A stretch of DNA of 64,000 nucleotides from Nocardioides ochotonae (GCF_011420305.2 NZ_CP061769.1:3521001-3585000); one strand, 5' to 3'; shown: positions 1 to 12,342, counted from the first letter of the stretch. Notes: a model not told the origin generated them from the letters alone. Numbers and translations: made by a program.

Positions 1-1238
1 ACCCGCTCGGTGATGCTGTCCGGCACCCTCGCGTCCTCGCGCAGGGCGTGGTCGACGGCGTCCTTCGCCATCACGCGGTACGTCGTGAGCTTGCCGCCCG
101 CGACCAGGACCAGCCCGGGCACCGGCTCGGCGACGGTGTGCTCGCGGGAGAGCTTGGTGGTCTCGCCCAGGTCGCCCGCCCGGGCCACCGGCTTGAGCAG
201 CGGGCGCAGGCCGGCGTACACGCCGACGACGTCCTCGTGGTCGAGCGGGTCCTTGAGCAGGGTGTTGACGTGGGCCAGCAGGTAGTCGATGTCGGCGCGG
301 CTGGCGGCGGGGTGCGCGAGGTCGAGGTCCCAGGCGGTGTCGGTGGTGCCGATGATCCAGTACAGCCCCCACGGGATCACGAACAGCACCGACTTCTCGG
401 TCTTGGTGATGAAGCCGCACTCCGAGCGGATCCGGTCGCGCGGCACCACGAGGTGCACCCCCTTGGAGGCGTCGACGTCGAGCCGGGCGTCGCCGCCGAG
501 CAGCTCCTGCACCTGGTCGGTCCACACGCCCGCCGCGTTGATCACGGTGCGGGCGCGGATCTCGAGGTCGATGCCGTTCTCGAGGTCGCGCGCGCTCACC
601 CCGACCACCCGCTCGCCCTCGCGCAGGAAGCCGGTGACCTGGGTGCGGGTCGCCACGTGGGCGCCGTTGGCCGCGGCGGTGCGCGCCAGCGTCATCACCA
701 GGCGGGCGTCGTCGACCTGGCAGTCGTAGTAGCGGATCGCGCCGTGCAGGTCCTCGGTCCGCAGGTCCGGCGCCATCCGCGCGACCTGCTTGCGGAACAG
801 GTGCTTGTGCTTGGGCACGCCCATGTCGCGGCGCCCGGACATCGCCATCGCGTCGTACAGCGCGACGCCGGCGCCGACGTAGGGGCGCTCCCACGCGTGG
901 TGCAGCGGGTAGAGGAAGGCGACCGGCCGCACCAGGTGCGGGGCGAGGCGGGTGAGCAGCAGGCTGCGCTCGGCGAGCGCCTCGCGGACCAGGGCGAAGT
1001 CGAGCATCTCCAGGTAGCGCAGCCCGCCGTGGACCAGCTTGCTGGACCGGCTGGAGGTGCCCGAGGCGAGGTCGCGCTGCTCGACCAGGCCCACGGACAG
1101 GCCGCGGGTCACCGCGTCGAGCGCGGCGCCGGTGCCGACCACCCCGCCCCCGACGACCAGCACGTCGAGCTCGGCGGATCCCATCGTCTCCAGTGCGGCG
1201 GTGCGGGACCCGGGACTGAGGGCGATCGGGCGACTCAT
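1..1238 (-). CDS. glpD: Glycerol-3-phosphate dehydrogenase, FAD-dependent (3' end outside window)
   Basis: Oxidises sn-glycerol 3-phosphate to dihydroxyacetone phosphate at the membrane and passes electrons to quinone. The ATG at 1238 opens a frame that stays open to base 1, so about 412 codons are visible and the C-terminus is missing. An FAD Rossmann motif LDVLVVGGGVVGTG lies near residues 22-35, followed by SGTSSRSSKLVHGGLRYLE, which is typical of GlpD. Further on come INAAGVWTDQV and the substrate-site run GTTDTAWD. A GAGACT hexamer 6 nt upstream of the start fits a leaderless promoter. It is separated from the hydrolase gene at 1394 by about 155 bp holding short tandem repeats. Family assignment is firm. 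Confidence 0.95.
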   Translation of the reverse strand, partial: MSRPIALSPGSRTAALETMGSAELDVLVVGGGVVGTGAALDAVTRGLSVGLVEQRDLASGTSSRSSKLVHGGLRYLEMLDFALVREALAERSLLLTRLAPHLVRPVAFLYPLHHAWERPYVGAGVALYDAMAMSGRRDMGVPKHKHLFRKQVARMAPDLRTEDLHGAIRYYDCQVDDARLVMTLARTAAANGAHVATRTQVTGFLREGERVVGVSARDLENGIDLEIRARTVINAAGVWTDQVQELLGGDARLDVDASKGVHLVVPRDRIRSECGFITKTEKSVLFVIPWGLYWIIGTTDTAWDLDLAHPAASRADIDYLLAHVNTLLKDPLDHEDVVGVYAGLRPLLKPVARAGDLGETTKLSREHTVAEPVPGLVLVAGGKLTTYRVMAKDAVDHALREDARVPDSITER

Positions 1239-1295
1239 GCCCCCAGTCTCCCCGGCCGCTGGTCGCTGGTCGCCCACCCACCCCGAGTCGGCTCT

Positions 1296-1393
1296 GTTGC
1301 GCGAGTCGGCGCCAATGGTTGCGCGAGTCGGCCCTCGTGGTGGCGCGCGAGCACGAAGTCTCGACTCGACCGGTCAGAGGTCTCGACTCGACC
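1296..1393. repeat. Two short direct-repeat pairs, both with 22-bp period
   Basis: In the spacer between glpD and the hydrolase gene, GTTGCGCGAGTCGGC occurs at 1296-1310 and again at 1318-1332. TCTCGACTCGACC occurs at 1359-1371 and 1381-1393, the last copy touching the hydrolase stop codon. Both pairs have a 22-bp offset, about two helical turns. A related CCGAGTCGG lies at 1283-1291. No hairpin or coding frame explains them. They could be a regulator site array or a decayed intergenic repeat. Confidence 0.6.
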
Positions 1394-2185
1394 TCAGACG
1401 CGGACGCGGGTGCCGAGCCCGGGGCGGTGGTCGCGGTGCATGGGGTGGGCGGCGCGGGTGGCGGCGACGAGGTCGCGCGAGAGCGTCGCGACGGCGAGGC
1501 CGGGCTCGGTGCCGAGGCGGGCGAGCGGTCGGCCCTCGGGGTCGTAGACCGCCGAGCCGCCGATGAACGACTCCCGGCCGCAGGTGCCGGTGAGCCCGGC
1601 GAAGACCACGAAGAACCCGTTGTCGAGGGCCCGAGCCGGGTAGTAGGTGTCGCGCCGGTGCTCCCCGCCGGGGAAGTACGCCGCGCTGTTGAGGTAGCCG
1701 AGCGCGCCGTCGTCGGCCGCGGCGCGGGCGTGCTCGGGGAAGCAGCCGTCGTAGCAGATCGACAGTCCCAGCTCCCAGCCGTCGACGGTGAGCGAGGCGC
1801 CGTGGTCGCCGGGCGTGAAGTGGTCGTTCTCGTAGCCCGAGAGGTGCTGCTTGTCGTACGCCGCCAGCGTGTGCCCGTCGGGGCGCACCACCACGCTGCT
1901 CAGCGTGCGCCGGGTCCCGCGCTGGAGGGCGGTGCCCAGCACCACCGTGGTGCTGGCGGCGGCCGCGGCGGCCCGCAGCCCGTCGAGCAGCGGGCCTGCG
2001 AGGTCGGCCTCGTCGGGCAGCGGCCCGGCGAAGACAGCCTCGTCGTAGCCGGTCAGGAACGCCTCCGGCAGCACCAGCAGGCGGGCACCGGCGGCGCCGG
2101 CCTGCGCGGTGAGCCGCGCGGCCGTGGCGGCGTTGGCCGGGAGGTCACCGGCGACGGCGACCTCCTGGCCCGCCGCGACGATCAC
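1394..2185 (-). CDS. Carbon-nitrogen hydrolase (nitrilase superfamily)
   Basis: A 263-residue amidohydrolase of the nitrilase/omega-amidase type, expected to be cytoplasmic and to cleave a small amide or carbamoyl substrate; the substrate cannot be told from sequence. The Glu-Lys-Cys triad is visible: E41 in LVLPEAF, K112 in YDKQH and C144 in SICYDGCFPE. The GTG start at 2185 overlaps the guaB3 stop (GTGA), so it is translationally coupled to guaB3. That coupling suggests a role next to purine metabolism, but the link is only positional. Length is normal for a single-domain nitrilase. Confidence 0.88.
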   Translation of the reverse strand: MIVAAGQEVAVAGDLPANAATAARLTAQAGAAGARLLVLPEAFLTGYDEAVFAGPLPDEADLAGPLLDGLRAAAAAASTTVVLGTALQRGTRRTLSSVVVRPDGHTLAAYDKQHLSGYENDHFTPGDHGASLTVDGWELGLSICYDGCFPEHARAAADDGALGYLNSAAYFPGGEHRRDTYYPARALDNGFFVVFAGLTGTCGRESFIGGSAVYDPEGRPLARLGTEPGLAVATLSRDLVAATRAAHPMHRDHRPGLGTRVRV

Positions 2186-3288
2186 CCGAGGACGACCTCG
2201 ACGCGCTGGAACTCCTTGAGCTCGGTGTAGCCGGTGGTGGCCATCGAGCGGCGCAGCGCACCGACGAGGTTCATGGTGCCGTCGGCGACCCGGGAGGGAC
2301 CGAACAGGATCTCCTCCATCGTGCCGACCGGCTCGAAGCCGACGCGCTGGCCGCGCGGCAGCTCGGCGTGGTGGGCCTCGGTGCCCCAGTGGAACCCGCG
2401 ACCGGGCGCGTCGGTGGCCCGCGCCAGCGGCGAGCCGACCATGACCGCGTCGGCGCCGCAGGCGATCGCCTTGGCGAGGTCGCCGGAGGTGCCGATCGAG
2501 CCGTCGGCGATGACGTGGACGTAGCGCCCGCCCGACTCGTCGAGGTAGTCGCGGCGGGCCGCGGCGACGTCGGCGACGGCGGAGGCCATCGGCACCGCGA
2601 TGCCGAGCACGGTGCGCGTCGTGTGGGCGGCGCCGCCGCCGAAGCCGACGAGCACGCCGGCTGCGCCCGTGCGCATCAGGTGCAGCGCGGCCTGGTGGGT
2701 CGCGCAGCCGCCGACGATGACCGGGACGTCGAGCTCGTAGATGAAGTCCTTGAGGTTCAGCGGCTCGGCCTGGCTGGAGACGTGCTCGGCGCTGACGGTG
2801 GTGCCGCGGATGACGAACATGTCGACGCCCGCGTCGACGACCGCCTTGGCGAACTCCTTGGTCCGCTGCGGCGAGAGCGAGCCGGCGACGGTGACCCCGG
2901 CCTCCCGGACCTCGCGCAGCCGCGCGGTGATCAGCTCGGCCTTGACCGGCTCCTGGTAGATCTCCTGCATGCGCCGCGTCGCCTCGGTGCCCTGCAGGCG
3001 CGAGACCTCCTCCAGCAGCGGCTCGGGGTCCTCGTAGCGGGTCCACAGCCCCTCGAGGTTGAGCACGCCGAGCCCGCCGTGGTGGCCGAAGGCGATCGCC
3101 GTGGCCGGCGACATCACCGAGTCCATGGGCGCGCCCAGCACCGGGATCTCGAAGCGGTAGGCGTCGATCTGCCAGGCGACGCTCACCTCCTCGGGGTCGC
3201 GGGTGCGGCGCGAGGGGACGATGGCGATGTCGTCGAAGGCGTAGGCGCGGCGGCCGCGCTTGGCACGGCCGATCTCGATCTCGGTCAC
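2182..3288 (-). CDS. guaB3: GuaB3 family IMP dehydrogenase-like protein
   Basis: A 368-residue TIM-barrel protein of the IMPDH/GMPR superfamily that lacks CBS domains, typical of the second guaB paralogue next to guaB in actinobacteria. Visible features include the N-terminal RAYAFDDIAIVPSRRT, LGAPMDSVMSPATA and the glycine-rich AAGVLVGFGGGAAHTTR. The GTG start at 3288 lies 34 nt downstream of the guaB stop. The family's reaction is not settled for most members; actinobacterial relatives have been studied as GMP reductase-like enzymes, so the dehydrogenase label is family-based. It is followed by the overlapping nitrilase-like gene. Confidence 0.92.
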   Translation of the reverse strand: MTEIEIGRAKRGRRAYAFDDIAIVPSRRTRDPEEVSVAWQIDAYRFEIPVLGAPMDSVMSPATAIAFGHHGGLGVLNLEGLWTRYEDPEPLLEEVSRLQGTEATRRMQEIYQEPVKAELITARLREVREAGVTVAGSLSPQRTKEFAKAVVDAGVDMFVIRGTTVSAEHVSSQAEPLNLKDFIYELDVPVIVGGCATHQAALHLMRTGAAGVLVGFGGGAAHTTRTVLGIAVPMASAVADVAAARRDYLDESGGRYVHVIADGSIGTSGDLAKAIACGADAVMVGSPLARATDAPGRGFHWGTEAHHAELPRGQRVGFEPVGTMEEILFGPSRVADGTMNLVGALRRSMATTGYTELKEFQRVEVVLG

Positions 3289-3322
3289 GGTGGATCCTGT
3301 CTGGCTCGAGGCTCGGAGTGGG

Positions 3323-4837
<1,515 letters not shown>

Positions 4838-4854
4838 GGACGCCCTGCCCGCGA

Positions 4855-5751
4855 TCACCCGAGCGGCGTGAGGTCGCGGACGGGCACCCGCACCATGATC
4901 ACGTCGGAGGTCATCCGGATCCGCCCCCGCAGCCCCGCGGCCAGCACCATGGGCAGCACCGCGCGGTTGTCCGAGCGGGTCGTGAGCACGATCGCCGAGG
5001 CGCCGTGGGTGCGGGCCAGCCGGGCGGCCTCGACCAGCAACCGGGTGCCGATGCCGCACCGCTGCCAGGCCGGGTCCACGCGCAGGGCCACCATCCGGGT
5101 GTCGGGCTCCTCCGGCGCTGCCGGCCCGAGGGTCGCGAGCCCCACCACCAGCCCGTCACGGACCGCGGAGACCGCGTCGGCCTGCACGACGTACCGGGGC
5201 CCGCGGCCGCCGGAGCGCCGCCCCGGGGCACCCTGCGCCCTCCCCCACGTCCCGGTGCGCTGGAGCACGTCGCTGACCAGCTCGGCCATCGACGCGGCCC
5301 GGGCGTGCTCGGTCGCGGTGAACGGCGCGGTACGCCGCAGCTGCACCTGGACCTCGCCGACCCGCACCTCCAGCAGGTCCCGGGGCCGGGTGTCCCCGCC
5401 GACCGGCTCCGCCTCGGCGTCGAAGAGCCGGGCCATCACCTCGGGGAACGACGCGGGCTCGGCCAGCACCGTCCGCGCCGCCTGCACGTAGCGGGTCGGC
5501 TGGTCCACCAGGGCGGCCTCCCCGCACGCCGAGCAGCTCAGCATCGCGCCGCCCGCCTCCTCGATCAGCGCGGCGACGTGGGCGGGGCTCCAGCCCTGCG
5601 GGGTGCGGAGCACCAGCTCGTCGGTGACGCTGCCGAGGTCGGGGAAGATCTGGAGGCTGAGGATGTTCACCTCGGCGTCCCCGCAGGCACGGGCGAGCGC
5701 GGCCAGCGCCCCGGGACGGTCGGGCAGGCGGGTCCGGACTCTCCACAGCAT
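4855..5751 (-). CDS. ACT domain-GNAT acetyltransferase fusion protein
   Basis: A 298-residue protein with two recognisable parts. Residues about 1-75 form an ACT-like ligand-binding domain (LPDRPGALAALARACGDAEVNI), normally an amino-acid sensor. The C-terminal half is a GNAT fold with the acetyl-CoA loop RVDPAWQRCGIGTRLL and a following helix. The middle contains CSACGEAAL, a small cysteine cluster. The layout suggests an acetyltransferase controlled by an amino acid; substrate is unknown. I chose the ATG at 5751 because it starts right at the ACT domain. A longer in-frame extension overlaps the promoter of the divergent glycosyltransferase and looks non-coding. Confidence 0.82.
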   Translation of the reverse strand: MLWRVRTRLPDRPGALAALARACGDAEVNILSLQIFPDLGSVTDELVLRTPQGWSPAHVAALIEEAGGAMLSCSACGEAALVDQPTRYVQAARTVLAEPASFPEVMARLFDAEAEPVGGDTRPRDLLEVRVGEVQVQLRRTAPFTATEHARAASMAELVSDVLQRTGTWGRAQGAPGRRSGGRGPRYVVQADAVSAVRDGLVVGLATLGPAAPEEPDTRMVALRVDPAWQRCGIGTRLLVEAARLARTHGASAIVLTTRSDNRAVLPMVLAAGLRGRIRMTSDVIMVRVPVRDLTPLG

Positions 5752-5863
5752 GGCGCCACCCTCACCCGGACGGGTTGCGCAACGGGGTCGCAGAGGTTTC
5801 GGGGAGGCAACGGCCCGCAGGGCGGACCTGCGCCCATGGGACGGACCTGCCAAGGTGTGGGTC

Positions 5864-7417
5864 GTGACCCAGCGGCTCGCCCAGACCACCACCGGGACCC
5901 GGCCCGGCCCCGTGCCCCGGGCGGCACAGGGCATCACCCGCGCGGTGGAGTCGCGGTGGACGGTCCCGCTGGCCGCGCTCGCGGCGTTCGTCCTGCGCCT
6001 GCCCGGCGTGGGCCGCCCGATCCGGCCCGACGAGGCCGGCTTCACCCTCGTCGCCCGCAGCTGGGCGCCCGAGGCCGACAGCATCTACGGCCACTACTTC
6101 GTGGACCGACCGCCCCTGCTGATCTCGGTCTTCAAGCTGTCCGACGCGATCGGCGGTCCCCTGTTCATCCGGGTGATCGGTGCGCTCGCGTGCACCGTCC
6201 TGGTGCTGCTGGCCGCGCGCACGGCCCGGGTCGTCGCCGGGGACGGCGCCGCGCCGTGGACGGCGATCTGCGTCGCCGCGATCACCTCCAGCCCGCTGAT
6301 CAACCTGGTCGCGGTCAAGGGCGAGCTGCTCGGCCTGCCCTTCGTGATGGCCGCCTGCCTGCTCGCCGTCGTGGCGCTGCGCGACCGCTCGGTGCCGTTG
6401 GCCGCCCTGGCCGGGACGAGCGCCATGGTCGCGGTCGGCTTCAAGCAGAGCCTGCTCGGCGGCCTCGTCTTCGCCGGCACCCTGCTGCTGGTCGCGCTGA
6501 TCACCCGCCGCATCGAGGGGCGGACGTTCCTGCGCCTCGCCGGCGCCGGTCTTGCCGGGGCGGCCGTGCCGGTCGCCGCGACGCTCGCCTGGGCAGCCGT
6601 GGCCGGCGTACGACCGAGCACCCTGTGGTACGCGATCTACGGCTTCCGCGCCGACGCGTCGGCCGTGCTGGCCTCGCACACCTCGAAGGCCGCCGACGAG
6701 CGCGCGGTCACCCTCGTGGTGGTCGCCCTGTGCACGGGGCTGCTGCTGGTGCTGGGCGGCTTCGTGGCCCACCTGCGCAGCGAGCTGCGCGAGGACGCCC
6801 CGCTGGCGGCGGCGGTCGCCGCCATGCTCGTCTACGACGCGTTCGGGATGGTGCTCGGCGGCAGCTTCTGGCCCGACTACCTCTTCGCCCTGGTGCCGTC
6901 CGCAGCCTTGGCCGCGGCGCTGCTGTCACGGCGTCGCTCGGGGCCCGGACGCGTGGTGCGCGCGGTCATCGTGCTCGCGGCGCTGTCCTGCGCGGTGTCG
7001 CTGTGCGTCTGGACGGTCCACAACCTCGCCGGCAACCAGGAGATCGACCAGGCGCGGACCGGCACCGCGATCGGCGACGTGGCCGAGCGGGGCGACACCC
7101 TGACGGTGTTCGGCGGCCGCGCGGACCTGCAGCTGAGCAGCGGGCTGGACTCGCCGTACGAGCACCTGTGGAGCCTGCCGATGCGCACCCTGGATCCCGA
7201 CCTCGCCGACCTGCGGGCGCTCGTCACCGGCCCCGACGCCCCGACCTGGCTGGTCGAGTGGTTCCCGTTCACCTCGTGGGACCTCGAGGCCGGCGAGCTG
7301 CTGCGCCGCGACGTCGAGGAGCGCTACGTCCCCGAGGAGATCACCTGCCGCGACGGCGAGGCGACGATCTGGCGCCGGCGCGACGTGGAGCGGCCGCCGG
7401 CGCAGCCGGACTGCTGA
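5864..7417 (+). CDS. Integral-membrane GT-C type glycosyltransferase
   Basis: A 517-residue polytopic membrane protein, probably transferring a sugar from a polyprenyl-phosphate donor on the outer face of the membrane (ArnT/PMT-like GT-C fold). The first loop carries an acidic RPDEAGFTLVARSW motif after the first membrane helix, the hallmark position of the catalytic acidic residue, and HYFVDRPPLL follows. About ten hydrophobic segments follow between residues 25 and 395, then a soluble C-terminal region. The GTG at 5864 is preceded by CAAGGT and 7 nt, a leaderless layout, so I prefer it to the GTG at 5855. It is a single gene, divergent from the ACT-GNAT gene. Acceptor unknown. Confidence 0.8.
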   Translation: MTQRLAQTTTGTRPGPVPRAAQGITRAVESRWTVPLAALAAFVLRLPGVGRPIRPDEAGFTLVARSWAPEADSIYGHYFVDRPPLLISVFKLSDAIGGPLFIRVIGALACTVLVLLAARTARVVAGDGAAPWTAICVAAITSSPLINLVAVKGELLGLPFVMAACLLAVVALRDRSVPLAALAGTSAMVAVGFKQSLLGGLVFAGTLLLVALITRRIEGRTFLRLAGAGLAGAAVPVAATLAWAAVAGVRPSTLWYAIYGFRADASAVLASHTSKAADERAVTLVVVALCTGLLLVLGGFVAHLRSELREDAPLAAAVAAMLVYDAFGMVLGGSFWPDYLFALVPSAALAAALLSRRRSGPGRVVRAVIVLAALSCAVSLCVWTVHNLAGNQEIDQARTGTAIGDVAERGDTLTVFGGRADLQLSSGLDSPYEHLWSLPMRTLDPDLADLRALVTGPDAPTWLVEWFPFTSWDLEAGELLRRDVEERYVPEEITCRDGEATIWRRRDVERPPAQPDC

Positions 7418-7433
7418 GACCCCCCGGTACGCC

Positions 7434-7469
7434 GACGGCGCCGGCCCCCTCGCGGGGATCGGCGCCGTC
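7434..7469. terminator. Bidirectional hairpin between the GT-C gene and groEL
   Basis: Inverted repeat GACGGCGCCG ... CGGCGCCGTC with a GC-rich loop, sitting 17 nt after the glycosyltransferase stop and 21 nt beyond the convergent groEL stop. There is no U-tract, as is common in high-GC actinobacteria. Confidence 0.6.
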
Positions 7470-7489
7470 GTGCGTGTGGAGCGGTGGGC

Positions 7490-9512
<2,023 letters not shown>

Positions 9513-9617
9513 GATGTCGACCTCCACTTTCTGGCACTTCGTAGCGATGTGTGATGCACGTGGGGTGCCTGTGGACGCGGTACGCCGTCGCGGGTGTCGC
9601 ACCGGTCTTGTCAGGCG

Positions 9618-9644
9618 CTGGCACACTCCAAAGGAGAGTGCCAG
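9618..9644. promoter_or_regulatory. CIRCE-like operator, distal copy
   Basis: Inverted repeat CTGGCACAC / N9 / GAGTGCCAG, matching the 9-9-9 layout of the HrcA operator (core GCACTC ... GAGTGC) with one mismatch in the left arm. It lies 105 nt upstream of the groES start on the minus strand, in the space shared with the divergent methyltransferase gene. Confidence 0.75.
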
Positions 9645-9652
9645 TCAGAAAA

Positions 9653-9679
9653 CTAGCACTCTCCTCGACTGAGTGCCAG
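9653..9679. promoter_or_regulatory. CIRCE operator (HrcA binding site)
   Basis: CTAGCACTC / N9 / GAGTGCCAG, close to the CIRCE consensus TTAGCACTC-N9-GAGTGCTAA. Together with the copy at 9618-9644, only 8 bp away, it forms a tandem operator for heat-inducible repression of groES-groL. Confidence 0.88.
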
Positions 9680-9758
9680 AGCAACCCCGTCGTTCGTCCT
9701 CCCGATCGCACCGGTGCCAGGTGCGTGGCGCCCGGCGTCGACCTGACAGGATCGCGGC

Positions 9759-10928
9759 GTGGACCTCGACGCCTTCCGCTGGCTGCTCACCGACGAGGGG
9801 CAGCGACTGCTGGCCCGCGCCGAGGAGCTCGCCGACCTCGACCCGCTCCGCGCCCAGACGCCGCTGCGCCGCCTCGCCGCCCCCGAGCACGCCGCCGCCG
9901 CGGTCACCCAGGCGGTCCTACGACGCCGCGCGGTCGCGAAGTTCGGCGCCGACGCGGCCCGCATGTACTTCACCCCGGACGGGCTCGAGCAGGCCACCCG
10001 CGCCCCGGTGGCCGCGCACCGGGCGGCGCGCCTCACGGCGTTCGGCGCCCGCACCGTGATCGACCTCGGGTGCGGCATCGGCGGCGACCTGCTCGCCTCC
10101 GCGCGCGCCGGGATGACCGCCGCCGGGGTGGACCTGGACCCGCTGCGCGTCGAGGTCGCCCGCGCCAACCTGGCCGCGCTCGGCCTGGAGGGCGCCGCGA
10201 TGGTCGCCGACGCGACCACCCTCGACACCGCGCCGTTCGACGTGGCGTACGCCGACCCGGCGCGCCGCAGCGCGCGGGGCCGCTCCTTCGACGTCGACGA
10301 CTGGACCCCGCCGTGGTCCTTCGTCGAGCGGCTGCTGGCGCGCGACTCCTGCGTGAAGGTCGCCCCGGGCATCCCGCACGCCCTGGTCCCGGCCGGCGTC
10401 GAGGCCGAGTGGGTGAGCGACCACGGCGAGGTCAAGGAGGCCGCCCTGTGGTCGGGCCGGCTGGCGACCGTGGCGCGTCGCGCGACCGTCATCGCCGAGC
10501 ACGGCCTGGCGACCCTGACCGACGAGGAGGACCCCGGCGCCGCCGCGGTCGGCGTCGGCCCGGTGCAGCGCTACCTCCACGAGCCCGACGGCGCCGTCGT
10601 GCGCGCCGGGCTGGTGACGGCGGTCGCCGCGCTCACCGGCGGCACCCTGATCGACGAGCACATCGCCTACGTGACCTCGCCGGACGCCTCCCCCACGCCG
10701 TACGCGCGCTCGTACGAGGTGCTCGAGGAGCTGCCCTACCGCGAGAAGCCGCTGCGCGCCGCGCTGCGGGCCCGCGGCATCGGCACCCTGACCATCAAGA
10801 AGCGCGGCGTGGACGTCGTGCCCGAGCAGCTGCGCAAGCGGCTGGCCCTGGACGGCGACACGCCGGCGACCCTGGTGATGACGAGGGTCGCCGGCGCGGG
10901 CACGGCACTGCTGGTGCGTCCACTCTGA
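9759..10928 (+). CDS. SAM-dependent methyltransferase with THUMP-like C-terminal domain
   Basis: A 389-residue class I methyltransferase of the family annotated as 'THUMP-like domain-containing'. The SAM-binding motif I is VIDLGCGIGGDLLASARAG near residues 105-123 and VDLDPLRVEVARANL gives motif II. A DPARR motif (VAYADPARRSARG) stands where motif IV is expected. The C-terminal about 70 residues (LTIKKRGVDVVPEQLRKRL) form the THUMP-like part, which suggests an RNA substrate. The GTG at 9759 follows a CAGGAT hexamer by 6 nt. It is monocistronic and divergent from groES. The target nucleotide is not known. Confidence 0.85.
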   Translation: MDLDAFRWLLTDEGQRLLARAEELADLDPLRAQTPLRRLAAPEHAAAAVTQAVLRRRAVAKFGADAARMYFTPDGLEQATRAPVAAHRAARLTAFGARTVIDLGCGIGGDLLASARAGMTAAGVDLDPLRVEVARANLAALGLEGAAMVADATTLDTAPFDVAYADPARRSARGRSFDVDDWTPPWSFVERLLARDSCVKVAPGIPHALVPAGVEAEWVSDHGEVKEAALWSGRLATVARRATVIAEHGLATLTDEEDPGAAAVGVGPVQRYLHEPDGAVVRAGLVTAVAALTGGTLIDEHIAYVTSPDASPTPYARSYEVLEELPYREKPLRAALRARGIGTLTIKKRGVDVVPEQLRKRLALDGDTPATLVMTRVAGAGTALLVRPL

Positions 10929-10947
10929 GCGGACCCACCGGCGCGGG

Positions 10948-11532
10948 TCAGACGGTGGCTGCCACCGGGGCCGACTCCGTCGTACGGGTCCGGCGGGCGT
11001 GCACGAAGCCGAGCGCGGCGAGCACCAGCATCACCGCGGCACCGGCGAACGCGGCGATCGCGGCGTAGCCGGCGATGGTGCCGATCGTGGCGAAGGCGTA
11101 GCCGTAGAGCAGCAGGCCGCGCAGGGTGCTGCCCATGAACAGGCTCTCGCGCAGCCCGGCCATCGCCTGGCCGGCCTCGGAGGCCTTCTCCTCGTCGGTC
11201 ATCGCGTTGTACTCCCCGCTGACCGCCTCGTAGCTGCGCCCGTCGCTGGAGGCGTTCATGTGGGCGAGGATGTAGTGGTCGGCGAAGGCCTTGGCCTTCG
11301 GGCCACTGTCCAGCGGCGTGCCGGCGTACTCCTCGAGCGCGTCACGGTCCTCCGCGGACAGGCTCTCCAGCGCCGGCCCCTCGGGCATCGTGATGTCCTG
11401 CATGGTCAGCTGCTGCTCCACCTGGTCGTCGATGAAGACGTTCGCCCAGGTGAGCAGTCCTCCGGCAGCCAGCAGGACGACGGCGAGCGCCAGTCCGGTC
11501 CAGGAGATGAGCTTGTCGAGCACGGTGCGCAT
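10948..11532 (-). CDS. Small membrane protein of unknown function
   Basis: A 194-residue protein. One N-terminal membrane helix (TGLALAVVLLAAGGLLTW, residues about 12-30) is followed by a roughly 100-residue acidic extracytoplasmic region containing SAEDRDALEEYAG and EYNAMTDEEKASEAG. Two closely spaced C-terminal helices (residues about 138-180) and a basic tail HARRTRTTE complete it. The ATG at 11532 has GGAGCGCCC just upstream. I do not recognise the family. It is convergent with the methyltransferase gene and followed by no obvious partner. Confidence 0.72.
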   Translation of the reverse strand: MRTVLDKLISWTGLALAVVLLAAGGLLTWANVFIDDQVEQQLTMQDITMPEGPALESLSAEDRDALEEYAGTPLDSGPKAKAFADHYILAHMNASSDGRSYEAVSGEYNAMTDEEKASEAGQAMAGLRESLFMGSTLRGLLLYGYAFATIGTIAGYAAIAAFAGAAVMLVLAALGFVHARRTRTTESAPVAATV

Positions 11533-11712
11533 GGGCGCTCCTTCGCGTAGCGTTCCGGGGCGAGGGCCGCCCCCGTCCGCGGCACGCTACAAAGCCGGCC
11601 CGCGTTGCGCGAGGACCCCGCGGGGAACCCGGGCGTGTCCCCCGCCATCGGACGCACCTCACCCGGCAGGGTGAGCCGGCGTCGACCGACCCACCCGCGG
11701 GGTGAGCGGTGC

Positions 11713-12342
11713 TCAGGAGCCGAGCGCGGCCTTCTCGGCACCGATGGTGGTGTCGTCGCCGTGACCGGTGTGCACGACCGTCTCGTCGGGCAGCGCGAAG
11801 AGCCGCTCGCGGATCGAGGAGACGATCACGTCGGCGTCGGAGAACGAGCGCCCGGTCGCGCCGGGACCGCCCTGGAAGAGGGTGTCGCCGGTGAACACGG
11901 CACCCAGCTCCTCGGCGTACAGGCACACCGCGCCGGGCGCGTGACCCGGCGTGTGCAGCACCCGCAGCGTGGTGCCGCCGACCTCGATGGTCGTGCCGTC
12001 GGCGAGGTCGAGGTCCCACAGCTGGGCGTCGACGTCGTCGGGCCCGCCGTGGGTGAGCTCCCAGACCGGCCGGTCGGCGGGGTGCAGCATGATCGGCGCA
12101 CCCACCCGCTCGCGCAGGGCCGGAGCCACCCGGACGTGGTCGTCGTGGGCGTGGGTGCACACGATCGCCTTGACGGTGCGGTCGCCGACGACGGCCAGGA
12201 TGTCCTCGACCGAGTGCGGGGCGTCGATGACCACGCACTCGCGGTCGTCGCCGATCACCCAGATGTTGTTGTCGACGTCGAAGGTCTGCCCGTCGAGGCT
12301 GAAGGTGCCGCTGGAGACGGCATGGTCGACGCGGGCGGTCAC
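11713..12342 (-). CDS. MBL-fold metallo-hydrolase linked to MscR
   Basis: A 209-residue metallo-beta-lactamase fold hydrolase with the zinc motif THAHDDHVR, a downstream metal histidine in LHTPGHAPG and the aspartate in FTGDTLF. The GTG start at 12342 overlaps the mscR stop (GTGA). The same pairing, a mycothiol-dependent formaldehyde dehydrogenase followed by an MBL protein, is conserved in mycobacteria (Rv2259/Rv2260). By analogy with glyoxalase II-like thioesterases it probably hydrolyses S-formylmycothiol or a related thioester, completing formaldehyde oxidation; this is inference. Confidence 0.88.
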   Translation of the reverse strand: MTARVDHAVSSGTFSLDGQTFDVDNNIWVIGDDRECVVIDAPHSVEDILAVVGDRTVKAIVCTHAHDDHVRVAPALRERVGAPIMLHPADRPVWELTHGGPDDVDAQLWDLDLADGTTIEVGGTTLRVLHTPGHAPGAVCLYAEELGAVFTGDTLFQGGPGATGRSFSDADVIVSSIRERLFALPDETVVHTGHGDDTTIGAEKAALGS

